From Hetaerina americana (Eukaryota > Arthropoda > Insecta > Odonata > Calopterygidae), in NCBI GenBank assembly GCA_022747635.1, contig JAKTNV010000011.1, forward strand, positions 16,033,975 through 16,097,974: a stretch of DNA of 64,000 nucleotides. The letters run 5' to 3'. The position numbers and the translations under genes are program-made. Below the pieces are notes generated by a model, which searched no databases, was not told the DNA's origin, and saw only the letters and a program-made list of their open reading frames with translations. Below, one piece after another: positions 12,301-27,300 of this stretch (positions are counted from its first letter, which is position 1; each line of letters opens with the position of its first letter).

Positions 12301-15300
12301 CAGGTCCAATGCAGACTAAATTCCGCTTAACTATTTTTCTTCCATCTAATTGGTACTTTGTGACATATTTGCAAAGTCTTTGGCTATATATTATTATTGG
12401 TATTCTACTAGTTAAGCTAAGTTTTGGGTGGTCACAGCCTGGACTATGGTAAAACGATATATTTGCTTACCTCTCCTAACAATAGCCTGGCACCCGGCAC
12501 TACAATAAGCCCATCTTCCTTCCTCCAATCATTATTCCCAATCATGTTGATTATCCTATTCCTGTCCCTACTTCCCTGTTTGCCTGAGGTTCTCCCCTCT
12601 GTTGCAACCCTCAACATCCTGTTTCCAATCAAAATGGTCTGAATACATCTTTCCTGTCTCATTATGATTTCTCTCAGTAATCCTCTCTCCTCTTCAACCA
12701 TGCCTACCACTTCCTTGTTTGTTTTCTTTCTATCCACTTCACCATCTCCATCTTTCTCCAAATCCATGTTTCAAAAGCATCCAGTCTACTTCTATCAACC
12801 TGCTTCAATAATCATGTTTCTGCACCATGCATAACTATGTTTCATATTAAGGTTTTGACGACCTATTTCTTAACATTCCCACTTGACATCCCTGTCATCA
12901 ATTCCCTCATCCTTAAGAAAGCTTCTTTGCCTAACGCATTCTTCTTCATATTTCTATTTTGGTCCAAAGCACTTCTGAGATTGGTAAACTTCTGATATAT
13001 TATTCACTCTTATATGAGATAGGTAAACTTTTGATTTATTATCCACTTTTATGTTTATCTTAATTGAATGCCTTGAATATGGTGGTACCAATGAACATCT
13101 CAACCTTGTCCAAATTAGCATTTCCTCAGACCTTTTTACTATCTATTTTTGCTATCTAACGAAGAGGCATTTTTGTCTGTTGCAATTTTAAGGGATGATT
13201 TAACGTGTACTGTAGGGGTATGTAAACCCAGGGACCACTACAAGTGGCACAAACTCTAGCTCTACCACTCAGACAGATTTTCATGCAGCTAATGGAATCC
13301 AAAGCTATCACTGTTAAGTAATTACAGAAACATGACATAACTTTATTGAAATGACAGAATGTTGACCTTAAAAATATCTATTTTCAGAAAATATTGTCTT
13401 ATTTAATTTGAATCTCTAGGGGATGAATCTTGGGTATAATTTGTAGATATGGTGTAACTTTAATTTGCAAGAAAATTATTTCTAAATGACCACATCAAAG
13501 CCCTTACCATTACTCATTATCTTTTCAGCCCACCATTGAAATACATTTTAGGGCTACTGATTCATCACCACTTATTTAAATTGCTGTGAACATATAGATT
13601 CATATTATGATAGATTGCATTATTTTATTTTTCTTTACTTCTTTATTTAAGTCAGTCAAATTGTTTTGTGAACAATAAATTTTACCCACTTCTACTTCCA
13701 AATGGTGTTTGTTGTGATGTAGCCTCTTTTAAGTAGATAGAAATAGTTAAAGTTTAAAAAAATAATCCCCAGATAATCGGATTCTTTTAAGTAGACAATA
13801 TATTTATGTATAGTTTTCAATTTTTGCCTAAATAACTGCCTATGATCCCATTAAAAAAGCATGAAAATACATTTTTTTAATTAGAAAATCTTTAGTTGTT
13901 TCTATCTAGTATGTTTATTATAATATAGATGGAGAAATTTAACTCATTATATTCCTTGTTCACCAAATCATAATCTAAATCTCCTAAAAGCTGGCATTTT
14001 ATTCATAAATTCTCCCAGTGATAAAAGGAAGTATTGATGTCCAAATGCATCCTTAAAAATACTTATTCTGAGCAGATGCTTTCTCAATCAGTGCCATTCT
14101 GCATTGCACTGACTGGTCTGATTTGATGAATGTAAGCATGGTGTTTGATAGTTATTATTACTTTATCATAAAAATTTGGATGAATAATTGAAGTAATGTA
14201 CCATTGATTTGTCCCATACTTTCATATTTTGAATGAATTGGATCAATCAAATCTTTAATTATTAAACATTTGTTAAAATAGCTCAACTCATCTGCTCTGG
14301 ATCTGGATGATGACCCATTTGAGATGGAGGAGGAGGACGATGAAGAGGAGTCTGAGTACGGTGAGGACCAGAATGGAAGCAAGCCAAAGCTTTCACGCCC
14401 TAAGGGCCCTTGCAGGAGCAGTCGGCGGCAGAGGGGTGTTGATGGAGGGGAGTCGGGTGGACCACTGACAATGGCGGAGGAAGTGGATGAGATCATAGAT
14501 CACTACATAGAGATTGACTCAAACAAGCGGATGCGTGATGCCAATGTCAACCCATGGACGCTTCAGTTCAATGAAGAGGAGATGGAGGCTAAAGTGAGAA
14601 ATGGGAGCAATCTTGATGGCTATACTGGACACTTGTAATGACAGCATCATGAACCCAGCAACTTTTCAATTTTAAAAATACTGATAATATCAACCTTACC
14701 CTTGTTTGTACAGGGGGATGAGAAAATATTTACTTACAATTAGTTTTGAGGAATATTACAAAAAAACCTTTGATTTTGATCAAATGGGATAATTATTTTT
14801 GAAATGATTTCAATGGCCAATGATAAATTTAGACCTTGACCCCATTGTCTCCCCCCTATCCTATTCTCCCCCCTCTCCCCCCTTCCCATTATCTTCACAG
14901 ATCTCACTCACACATTAAGAGTTACTGTTACAGTATCTCCCACAATTTCTAATAAATATGCTAACACATGCTGCCTGAACTGTGCGATAGGGCCACACCA
15001 ACATCCACCTGGTTTCCTCCAGGGACCTTCTCTCAAAGGATTCTCCATCAAGTGTTTGAACCCCATGATTTGCCATTTCCTTGTTTAATCCCCTCCCATC
15101 CCTCACCCCACATCCTTCCTTCCTAACTTCATAATCGCCAGCCATTGAAATTCCTTCAAAAATAATAGTGTGAAGATTGTTTGTAAATGTGCTTAATAGC
15201 ATCATTAAAAACTAGTACTGTGGTGACACCATGTATATAATTATAATTGCCATGCTGTTTATTTCCATGAATACATTATTGAACTATGATAATATTTCAA

Positions 15301-18300
15301 GGTTGGAAATTTAAGACACCCTTCAATGTGTGATGGTTCATGATCAGAGAAATGTTGCCAGATTATGGACTTCTAACTTTTACTTTAACTGTTCCCTTGT
15401 AATTTCCAATGTCTATGAATTTCTCCACCAGAAGTAATTGTTGGTACAGCAGAAATGATTTTGGAAAAGCCTAATGTTTAAATTTTTATTTCCATGTGTA
15501 ATTCATTTTTCAATTGGTTAATTCTGCATATACATGAATAACATTGGAATTTGTAATTATTTATATTTTTCCCTTTGATAATCTGAAAATTCAAATATTT
15601 GAAAGTATTTCATTGGAATACTAATTTCAGTATCAAAATTAATTTAGGCTAGCTATTAACTCTTGCTTCTTCATTAAGGCAACTTTAATTATTCAGTATC
15701 CTTGAGCCTAAAATATTTTATCAAAGTATTTAGTGTCTAAGATCTTGGGGCTTGGTTCTAAGAAAAAGTTTAGAACAAAAGTAACACAATTCTAGTGATT
15801 GAAATGCAAACAGTATGTTTTGGCATTGAACATTTTATGGTAGATCTTTTGATATTTTAATTTATCTCTCAGTGACATATTTAGATACTTTAATCCCAAT
15901 AAAATGGAATTCGGTCTCTTATTGTTTCAAAAATATCAGAGATAAATAACTCTTGTGGTGTTGTAAATATTAATATGAATTGATTGATGATTTCTAATTA
16001 AATTAATAGGTCCTTTTTGCCTGAATGTGTCTCTTACAACTTTGAAGAACTGTGCACATTTGTTCTGAAAATTTTTCATGAGACAATATACACAAATTAT
16101 TTTCATATCTTCTAGTTCTGCCAATTGAGAGAAGACATGTTCAAATCAAATATGGTTTGCTGCTTCATCCTATGGTTGATTGTTGTTGCCTGCCAAGCAA
16201 TTATTCTTCCCAGGTGAGGCATATTTACTGATAACTTTCTCAATTTGTTGGGTTCTGTGAATGTACATACCCTAGGTTAGAAATGTTTCCCAATAAAGTT
16301 GAGTCATACCACTTCTCCAGCTGAAGAAGAATTCAAGAATTTTTTCTAATCTGGTAGTATATAATCTTTGATTAAACACTGTTAAGAGGTAAGTTCAATT
16401 GGTAAGGCAGTACATAGCTTGAGAGTTTAAGTGAAAGTTGAGCAATATTAAAATTCCCACATGGCTACATCAGATACGTAAAATAGCTAACTAAATTGAT
16501 TTAGCACTACCCATGTATTCTTTAACACAGTAATATGATTTTTCAATGAGATAAGTTTTAAGTTCTCCTATGAATTTACAAAAACCTTGAATATCTTTTA
16601 AAAAACCAGGTAACTGGTTATACAATTTGCTACCTGTGGCTACTGGGCTATTCAATATCAGTGCAGTTTGATGGTGGTTAAGATGAATATCATTTTCTCT
16701 TCTTGTGAGGTAATGATGAATGTGTGAATTTACTTCAATAAAATGCATATTCTGTTTTATAATAAGAATTAAATTATGCATGTAAGCACATTGGATGCTA
16801 GTTATTTACCAGTATTGATAGAATAGTAGCAATGAAAGCAATGTGCATATCAGGTATTATAATCATTGTTCCCTTGTCCTAATAGAATGGTTTTCTTTTC
16901 TTTAGGTCAGCCTTGCTGATGAGTGCTCTCTGTGGGGCAAGTATTGGCATGGGACTATCCCTTATCCTGGTGATGGCCGAAGAATTTCCGAAAGCCCTGC
17001 CACTGAGACTACAGAAGGCTTCTTCGAGATTAGCTCATGACAGGAGTAGGCGTACCTTGTTCATTTGTTTTGTCATTGCTCTCATGTCAACGGCATCTTC
17101 AGTCAGTTTGGTGAGTAGTGTAAATTAACACATTGTTTACTCATTCAGTAAGAAATAATGTAGAAAATACTTTGAAGGATGCAACTTTTTAATTAATGCA
17201 TATAAAGGATTATACAAAAATATGTAAAAATTTATTTTTATATATTTACTTTCTAAATGAACTGTATCTTCAATAAACATGTTAGAACATCATTTGATGC
17301 TTGTAAGCTCTCTGACATGTCCATAAATAAATTGTCAGAAATAGATAACTGTATCAATGCTGATAATAATATTTATGGTATGCTTAATCAAGAAAAATTT
17401 TTACAGAACAATTTGGATGATTGTTCAACAGTTAAGATCTCTCATTTTTAGGATAAGAATTTTTTTTATTTTAATTATGAATAGGAATTCACCAGAGCAG
17501 GAATGTATATTATTATTTAAAAGGTAGATAATTTGAAGAATGCTTTTCACAGCGGTGCTTCGTTATATTACAGGTGATGTGCCCTATCTACCCAACAAAC
17601 TTCACAGACAGCCAGAACTTCGTCAACCAGACAGCCTTTATGGTGACAGACCATGCCCTATTGGCTCCACCTCCACCACATCCCTCACATTCCCTCGGGC
17701 AAACAATTTTCTCCCTCCTGTTTGCCCCTCCACTCATATCCCCAGCTAACTCAGACTCATCTTCCTCGATGATGGCAGCCATGTCCCTCTCATCAAACTT
17801 GTCCTCAAGCCACTCCTCCATGTCTTCCTCCCTCTCTGCCTCCCTCAGGGCAACGCACAGCCACCCAGGTCTTCCATCCCTCCCCTCGCCCCTATCCCTA
17901 ACCCAATCGTACATCCACGCGCTCTCCCCAAGAAACTTGAACTTTTCCAAGAGGTCTGTCAATCCTGTAGACTGCCCAAATGGAAGTCACTGTGGAATCA
18001 ATGCGAATCCTCCTCCTTCCTCACCTCCCCGCTTTACCAATAGGTTCCTTTCCTACCCTCCCAATGGGTATTCTTCAATGTCAAGGTCCTCCAGGAGTTA
18101 CACACAGGGGAAATTGGAAAGTGGAGCGTTAGAGTCCAGCATGTCTTTGTCCAAGGAGGATGTAAAGCCATCTGCAGTAACATCCACAACGGAAACTGTT
18201 TCCTCTGGGGACCTCACACCCCATTCTCCATTTGCCGACCAGAGCATGGAGCAGGATAGCGGCAAAGATGGAAAACTTAATTTGAGCAAGTGTGACCACC

Positions 18301-21300
18301 CAGAGTATGTGGTGTTCACTTGGGTCCTGTGCCTTGTGGCTCTTGCAACATGCCTGAGACTGCATTACCTGATAAAGACACTCCTGGGAGTGGTCATGTT
18401 TGCAGTTTATGCTTCCCTCATTCTAGTTGCATATCCTGATGTTTTCAGCAATGCTGCAGTGTCACAAAGGTATGTTAGTCCTTTTTGACTATTTTTTAAG
18501 AGATGTTGAAACATTGACGAACTATTTATCTAGTTATTGACCTTTTCAGGATGTATTGAACAATGATATATGGACCCTTCCACTGGTACCATTAACCAGC
18601 TCTCTTGTGTAAAATAATATCTGCTCAATGAAATAAACCAAGTCAAATTTCTCAATTCCATAGGAGGAATTTTCCCTTTAGCCTTTAAACTTTGATTGGT
18701 TTTAGCTAAGAATTTTTTTTCATTATTGCCATTTGCAGAAGCTTGATTAGAGTAAGTTAAATAATTGAACAGAGAGAGTTTGTGAATCAAAGGGAGAAGC
18801 GAGATAGTGCTAGTAAACAAAACCACAGAGAAATACATGCAAATAAAACTCACATGCATTCCAATTTTTCTTTGGTCAAACCACCTTCCTCGAGGGAAAG
18901 AAGGAACTCCCACACCCATTCTGGAAGGTGTTTTGGCCATCAAAAATGTTGAATGCTTGTGAGTTTCATTTATATGTATTTCTCCTTGTTCTTGTTTGCT
19001 AGTGGTATCTCGCTTCTCCTTATAATTTATATTTCACATCCGTGAGACTTTCCTTCAAGATACAATGTCTACATATCTCATATATGTAAATGATGATAAC
19101 TTTTTAAATTATCATAATTTTGCAGTTAAGTTAAGTTTCCTACTGCAAACACACCAATGCTAGTACCTACATATGCAGCAAAACAAAGATGAAATTGGAT
19201 GTTTAAAAATGTTTTTTTCCCCACTAAATTAAGCCCGTTGTTGTGTAACTATTTGAGTTGTATTTCTAAAGTGATTTCAAAAAAGGTGTATATATAAGCA
19301 TAAATTAGTACTCCACACTCTTTTAATTAATCAAGTGCATTTCATATCCACTGTTTGGCTTACAGGATGGACTTGCCTCTTTCTTCCCAAATGCTTATCT
19401 TGCTGCTACTCTTCCTGCAAGTTGTTTCATACCATGCCCGGCTTGTAGAAGTAACATCAAGGCTAGACTTCCTGTGGAAACAGCAAGCACGCCGTGAGTT
19501 GTCAGACATGATGGAGACTAGACAAAACAATGCTCAGCTGTTGAAAAATATTCTCCCAGATCATGTGGCTCAACATTTTTTGGCACAAGATCGCAGGCCA
19601 GAGGTATGTGTATAATTTTCTATTAGAAGGAAACTGTTGGTCATGCCTCCACCATATAATGAGAATGCTTCTTTGAATCCTTAGTTTATAAATATCCAGT
19701 AAACTACACATGGATTATTCTAGTGTTTATCTAATTATTCATTACTTTAGACTCTAGGAACGACTATTTATGATTTTATTGGTGAAGATAGGTATCAATT
19801 AAGAAATGAATCATGAAGTCTTTATGAGTGAATATTATTACGATCCATAATTTTTGGCCATTGGATTTGCTATTTAATATGTATATGTAACTCTCTCTTC
19901 ATAAAACATCATTATTTCATGGTTCAGTCTCAATTTATACCCACAAGCATGGTGGAATTACCATTTCTATTAATTATAGATACTGGAATGTTGCAAAAGT
20001 ATAACAGAAATGGAGAGGGGATATTAAACCAAGAATGAGACCACAGTCAGAGGTAGTGTGTATATGACTGGAAGTGGGGGGGTGTAATTTTGAGATTTTG
20101 TGAATGCTCAAGCCATGTTCTTGGTTGAATATATTAATGATCTCCCGAGTTAGTGATAATTCAAAGTATAACAACCAAGTGGCAGACAATAAGAATAACT
20201 CATAAATAAGTTGATTGTGGTTGATAAATTATGCTATTGGCCACTTTTTAACTTGATGAATTACTAACAAGAAATAAGTTTGCAGTTTTTCACGCAATAA
20301 TATTTATGTGACAGACTATGGCTACCTCACCATTATGGAAATCTTTCACTACATAATGCCTGACATCATATCATATATTTAAATGAAATTAGTATTATTT
20401 TCCTATTAATTTCCAAAAATAATTCACTAATTTTATGGTATCATTGAATAATTGTTTTTAATCTACTCTTATTTATTGATATGTACATACATGCTCAATT
20501 CAGAAATCAAGGTTTCCCTTACTGTGCCAGTGTAAATAAGGATAAATTATTTTTTGTTGTTAAATATGAACATGATGAAAATGATGATTTTGAATGAATT
20601 CAGAGTTATATTCTTTTCATAAGTCACTTCCTATTAGCATTTTATTATTCATCAAAACTAGGTTATTGGTGATGCATAAGTATATATTTTAAATGAGAGC
20701 TTCATTTCAAAAGTTTCTTCAAAAAAATACTTACAATGTAATTGTAAATTAGTGTATAAATTAAAATGTAAACTTTTATTGGAAATGTGACCGAGCTGTT
20801 TCTTTTCTAGTGTAACGTTCAATTTTTAATCATTTAAACCTTTCTTTAATTAAACCTTATTTTTTTCATAGCTCAAAAACCGCTTTTTCCTAGTGATGTA
20901 TAAAAAATGTTTGCAGTTCAAAACATTTCTCTCCCCGCTGAGTGCATAGGTGATTAGTAAGAAAATAATATCAACCCTGAACCACTGCTCCAGAGAAATT
21001 CCTCTCCAATTTTACAAGTTGTCACTTTTTCGTTTTCTTCCATGAAACTTACTTAATTTTTTAAGCCACAATATGAGATTAATTTGATGAAGGCATGAGA
21101 ATTTGTAATATTTAATTTGTCCAATAAGGGAAATATAGCTCTTTTACTAACATAAAAGATATTTTAATAGTTTGGAGTCACTGTAAAAGTTTTAATTATG
21201 GTTTTCATCATTCTGGCAATCTGATACAACTTCATAATGTAAACAGTTTTTATTGACAATAATAATTATTGCCCCATTAAACAATATCCATATGCAAGAT

Positions 21301-24300
21301 GGAATTAAACACATTTACCCCAATTTTGAATTACCCAATACCAGACTACTTGTGTAACATCTTCTACCTCAAATTTTAACAGGAACTTTACTCTCAGTCC
21401 AGAGATAAAGTAGGAGTGATGTTTGCCAGTGTTCCCAATTTCACCGAGTTTTATTCAGAAGACATCAACAAAGGAGTGGAATGTATAAGGCTTCTAAATG
21501 AAATAATTAGTGAGTACTCTTTCATTTGTTATTTATGTCTTAACCGATTACATTCTTGTGAAACTTTTTCCTAGCAGTTCTCCCATAGTATCGTGTAATC
21601 TACATTTACCAATCAGATGTTATTACACTGAGCCATAATGCACTGATGAGCGACATAATCATAAATTTCAATTGGTTGAAAAAAATAGTCTATCTAAAGC
21701 AATGAATTGCTAGGTTTGAAAGACATACCAGAATGAGTACTGAAAGATTTGGCTCCAGGCACACTTACAAATATATTATAATAAAATAAAATATATTGAA
21801 AGATAAAATACCTCATGATTGGAAAATATCTCACATAACTTCCATGCATACATGCAGAAATAAACAAGATTTCAGATTAAAAATTTTCTTTTTGAGTGTA
21901 AACAAAAATTGGGTAAATATGTATTGATTTAGTCCTGATATTGTGAAAGTAGGTAGCCTCCTTAATCAGTCCATGGAAGTCCTGAATCAGCTAATGCTAT
22001 ATTTTTACTTGTTTAAATTAATGAATTCATCCTAAAATAACCAGCAATCTTAGATTATTTCCTACTGATGCTGTAATCAAATGAGACACCAGTAAGCCCA
22101 TGTAGCCCATACTTGAAATTAAAGGCTATGAGGACCTTTCTAGTGTTGTTGTGACTTTATTCATGGAATTGGTGGCATCATTCACTGCACAGGGTGCGAA
22201 CTGACAACTCCAAGGAGAAGGAAGCTATCAGTTAGTCCTTAGTGAGTGTTAAGCTGAAGTCACTGCTAATGAGACCTTAGAAGTCAGCTGAGCCTCACTA
22301 AACCAGCCACAGGTCCCCCCTAAGAGGTCATCAAGAGATTGCCCAGTCCCTCTGAGGACAATAACTGAACTGGAAAACACCAGAAGTCAACATTTGGCCA
22401 TCTTTTAGCCACCGCAGACCCTTGACATACATTCAGATTAAGAGTTCAAGGGCTATCTAGGGTCAGGGACTGAAATAATTGGAGTGGTGGTCATTACCAC
22501 AGTGCATTAGTCTGAGATAGGTATTGGGTGAAGACCACAATTAAGAGGTAGCCCTTAGTTGAATGATAGAGGCCCCACCAAAGATGCATTGGGTTGGTCT
22601 AATTGGGGGTGATTTTTTACTAACAGGAAGGTTCATGGCTAACCTTCGTGATGCATGGGCTCTCAACATTATTAAAGTTTGGTGTCACGATTAAGGTTTC
22701 CAGCTAAATCTGCAAAAATACACAATAGCATACACATACCTGAGAAAAGGAATCTGATTACCACACTTCTGTCTATAGAATTAGAGGAGAAAGCAGAGGT
22801 ACTAAGTTTATATGAGTGCCCTGCCAACAGAATTTTACTGGATAGGTGCCCAGATTTTTGGAGTGAGTACAAGGAAGACTTCAGAAATGGTATTGCACTT
22901 CCTTGTGAGACTTAATATTGTTCAGAATTCATATTCCCAACAACCTATCTTCACTTTTGCCTTTAAACAGAAGCAAAAAAAACATGCCAAGTGGAGCATA
23001 GCAAATAATAAATTTGTGGGGAAAAAATTATGCAATTAAGTGAAATTTTATAGAGAGGTTTATAAAGAGGTTTATATCTGACCTGTCCTATATTTATGTA
23101 TGTATGAATATGCAACAAATCTCTGGACAAATAAATGCATTATCATCATTATTATTAAGCCACCATAAGCCACTGATCATCAGCAGCTAGCCACTAATAT
23201 GTTATTGGTTAGGCTTTCTCATTTCAAAAGAGTTCAGATTTTATAGAAGGTACTCAAACAAGAGATATCATTCCAAAGTATTATGCATAGAAGTATCTTA
23301 GAAATTGCCACAAATGAGGGCTGACGCAACAAATAAGTATTAAGTATCACTTGAGCATGAGGCATATTAGTATTGCTACATTTACGTATTTTATCTCACA
23401 TGTATCTTACACATTATGGATATCAGGTGGTTTGTTTAAATGTTTTATTTACCCCATAAGTATGAATGAATATTACTTGCATCAACAAAAACATTTAAAG
23501 AATCTATATTCCTTTCTTAGCTGACTTTGATGAATTGCTGGATGAGCCAAGGTTCCAGACCATTGAAAAAGTGAAGACCGTTGGAGCTACTTATATGGCT
23601 GCTTCAGGTCTTAATCCCAGCCTCAAGGTTTGTACCATTAACCATTAGATTTGTGGTCAGAAATTATAATTTGCTAATATTCAGCATATTTAATAAAATC
23701 TGGGCTCAAAGCACAACAAAATCGATCTAATAATTGGCAGTTTTGCCATTTCCGGAATTGCATATGCATATATTAATGGAACAATGCATTACACTGATAT
23801 GTGGCATCTTCAGATGCACCTGCGAATTTTTCCCAGACTCGGTTTGAAAATGCATGATTAGGGATGTGTTGGGAAGTGAAATTCTGTTATTTACTTACCA
23901 TTAGAGATGACAGACTTGACAGTGATGAAAAAAGTAACGGATGCTGTACAGCATCTGTGCATCAATAAATCATAAGTGTCAGAGGATAGGGGATATTTGT
24001 TGGCGAATTTGATCCCAATAACTGTAGATGGATTTACAATAGGCACTGGCCAGTCATTCATGAACTTCCTATCATAAGTCAATAGCACATATTCCTATAC
24101 ATATTTTGTGAGTATAATAAATGTCTTATTGTCTCGGAAAAAATTAACAATTTTCTCCTCCCATTTGATGGTATTCTTGTCCACGTTTATCCATGAAGAC
24201 TGCTAAAAACAGAATGAACGTTAGAATATGTTTTGGTTACCACTTATTTTTACCTTATTGTTTTGGTTCTTATGTTTATCAGCCTCACTTCACTGTCTTT

Positions 24301-27300
24301 GATGGGCATAACATCTCTCAATTTCAATTTATTTAGCACAGAGAAATATTTATGGGATGTACTTTCCTACAGTCCACATATTCTTAACCATTAGCAGTCA
24401 TATTTTGGGGCTCAATGGACGAGGGTAATAATATATACCATTTACGACCAATTTCCTTGGATACAATTTACTTCTGGAGTTAAGTAAGCTTTAATACTTT
24501 TCATGCCCTTCTACAGTAATTGAAGGAATTTTGTTGAACTATATTTGGGTTTTGCTAGTTGTTTTTAATGATGTGAATTGTATGTTTCTGATTATAAAAT
24601 ATATTTGTTTTTTTAATATGAAGACATAACTATATTCTTACCTAACATCATATATATTAAATTAAGGCAAGAGAATATCCTGTTTGAAATTTGGCTTCTG
24701 CCCAGTAATATAGGTGACATTTTTCTGGTTATCAGTTTGAGTTTTTTACTTTTGTAAAATTCTTTCAGGGCGCTGATGAAGATGAACTTGAACATCTCAC
24801 TGCATTGGTTGATTTTGCAATAGCAATGAAGCAGCGTCTGGATGATGTCAACAAGCACTCTTTTAACTCATTTCGCCTTAGAGTAGGTGAGTGGAGAGAA
24901 TTTTGCTTTGGAAATGAAATGCTCTATCTTATGAGAATGCATACATAGTTTGTTTTTACATGTTAGCATTTCAAGAAAGATATTACATCATAATCTTTAG
25001 TTTTCACTGAATACAGCTGGCCCATTTTATGATGCTAATTCATTCAGCAGGACTGTATTATGAAACCTCCATACATTAAACTTAATAATACAATAATTCA
25101 AAGCATATAGTACTTTGGTCTGTGAGACTGATTGGAACACACATATTTGTACTGTATTTTTTAATATCAAACCCTGGTTATGAGCTATTTGAGAAATATT
25201 TATGTAATAAATTTCATTATTTTTAATATAAAAGTGTGAATGCATAGTGATATCTATTAGTGGAATACCCATAACTGATCTTGTAGTTCCTGACTTTCAT
25301 GTTTGCTTGCAAACTGCCCACACACAGAGGCAAAACTGATCAAAAGGTTTCACAAGCTAATGAAATGCCCAATGCTAATGTCATTGTTTACCAACATAAA
25401 GGACAAGAAATATGGTGTTAGGAGTAGTGAAATTCCGTCCGAACCCAAAGGATTTTCTTGAGTTGTCAAAGGATGCACATATTCATAATTTGAACCATCA
25501 TATGCGCAATTTTTAGCCAAAAATCATTTTGGGATAAATACAAAATAATTTTATAATTTAATCAGCATTGAGTACATACTTTCTGAACTAAATCAAATCA
25601 AATTAATCTAAATAAAATTATTGTCACCTTAAAACTTTAAATTTGCCATAACTACAGATTATTATATATTACTATTGATTTTTTGGTACATATTTGATGG
25701 AGAGATGTTATCCTTCCAAACTATAAAAACTTTCTAAATGTTGAGTTTTCTGAGTGTAGACTCTAACAATGCAAGTATACAGGGCTATTTCATATCAGTG
25801 ATGTTGCCACCTGAGTGCAACTTTGTAATTAACAAATGCCTTTCTCCATACAAGAGTTTATGTTCCCCATGTTAAATGTGCCCTTGACTTAAATGGTGGT
25901 GAAACTCTCTATTTAAAGTTAATATAATTATTTGATTATCATTACTATTAGGCATTAGCTGTGGCCCTTTGGTGGGTGGTGTCATAGGAGCCAGGAAGCC
26001 AGTATTTGACATCTGGGGGAACACAGTGAATGAAGCATCACGCATGGACTCAACTGGTACAATGAACCACATTCAAGTCCCTAAAGAGACAGCAATTGTA
26101 AGTGGAAATGGCAGTACTCTGTTACACTACTTTAAAATTAATTCTGATTGCCCATGACTCTTAATTTTGTTCTATCAGAATGGTAAGAAAATACCAAAGC
26201 CATCATCAGCCCACTCATTTGACTGATATACTGTGATACTTTTCAAATTAGTCCTTAGTTTCAAGCATTTGCATTATGACAGCCATTTCAAGGCTAAAGT
26301 CTATGCCTTTCATCCCAATTTCAGATATTAGAAACTCGAGGTTATCAAGTCCAGTTTCGAGGTGTCGTTGCAGTTAAGGGGAAAGGTGATATGGAAACAT
26401 ACTATGTGATTGGAAGGAAAGCAAGTAGAACTCCAGGATTCTCAAGAATGCCATCTACATATAACAGTCTTGCAGCTGTTGTTTATGGAATGGTTCAAGC
26501 TCGCAGAAGGCAAACAGTGAAGAAGGGTAAGCCTAAGCATTTAATTTGAGGAAATGAATTTATGTGTGCATTTTGTAAGCAAACTAGATATTTTGAGTGA
26601 CTATTTAAGAATTTAAGTTTTGTTGGAGGCTTTGAGATGCACAGCAAAATAGACAAAAGGAAAGATTTTACGTGTAAAATGAAGTTTTTCAACTGTATAA
26701 CTGAGACAGAGCATATTGGAAACAGAGGCTCTTGGATAATGATATCTTCTTTGCCATTTCTCCACTATTAGTGGTCAAGATTATTAAATCTTCTAATTTC
26801 ATAGGACAAATAGTGCTTATTTGGCAAATTACAATTATTTTCCCTTGCTCCCAGCAATTCCTCCAGCTAGTCATTCAACTCTCTGGTGTACATATTTCAA
26901 TCATCCAATTGTGCTTTACCTTCAACTATCATGGATAATTGATACTCTTCTCTTTCACCCATTTGCATTCGCATTCTTTGCATTAAAGTGTTATACATTG
27001 ATCACTTACTGCTAACATTATTTGGAAAGAACTAACAAAATTAATCTTCCTCTTTTTACGGTGAAATATCTTACGCTCAAAGTGTACATAAATTTTTTGT
27101 TCAGGAAGCAGTAGTGGAGCAGGGGGGAGCTCTTCCGGCCTCGGCGGGGGAAGTACAAGTGGAGGCAGCTCCGGAATCGGTGGGAGTGGGAATTCTTCAT
27201 CGAGGAGTAGATTGCCACGCAAAGTCTCACCAGAAGCAGAAATGGGCTCCACTGGCAGTCCTCCATCGAGTTCAAATCAGCTGGCGCAATCAAGTCACCA

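Larger units (their letters stand above)
11409..14281 (+). other. Cyclase intron 10
   Basis: A 2.9-kb intron holding a family B SINE head (11,995-12,140) and a LINE 3' fragment (12,430-12,985, opposite strand). The remainder is AT-rich without recognisable content. Confidence 0.65.

Noticed and set aside
12424..12767. Independent gene in cyclase intron 10
   Set aside because: The - strand frame reads as the C-terminal part of an RTE-like LINE with frame breaks outside it.
14158..14496. 112-codon - strand ORF
   Set aside because: Antisense shadow of cyclase exon 11.
17588..17962. 124-codon - strand ORF inside the cyclase gene
   Set aside because: Antisense shadow of exon 14, whose + strand frame fits splicing and family order.
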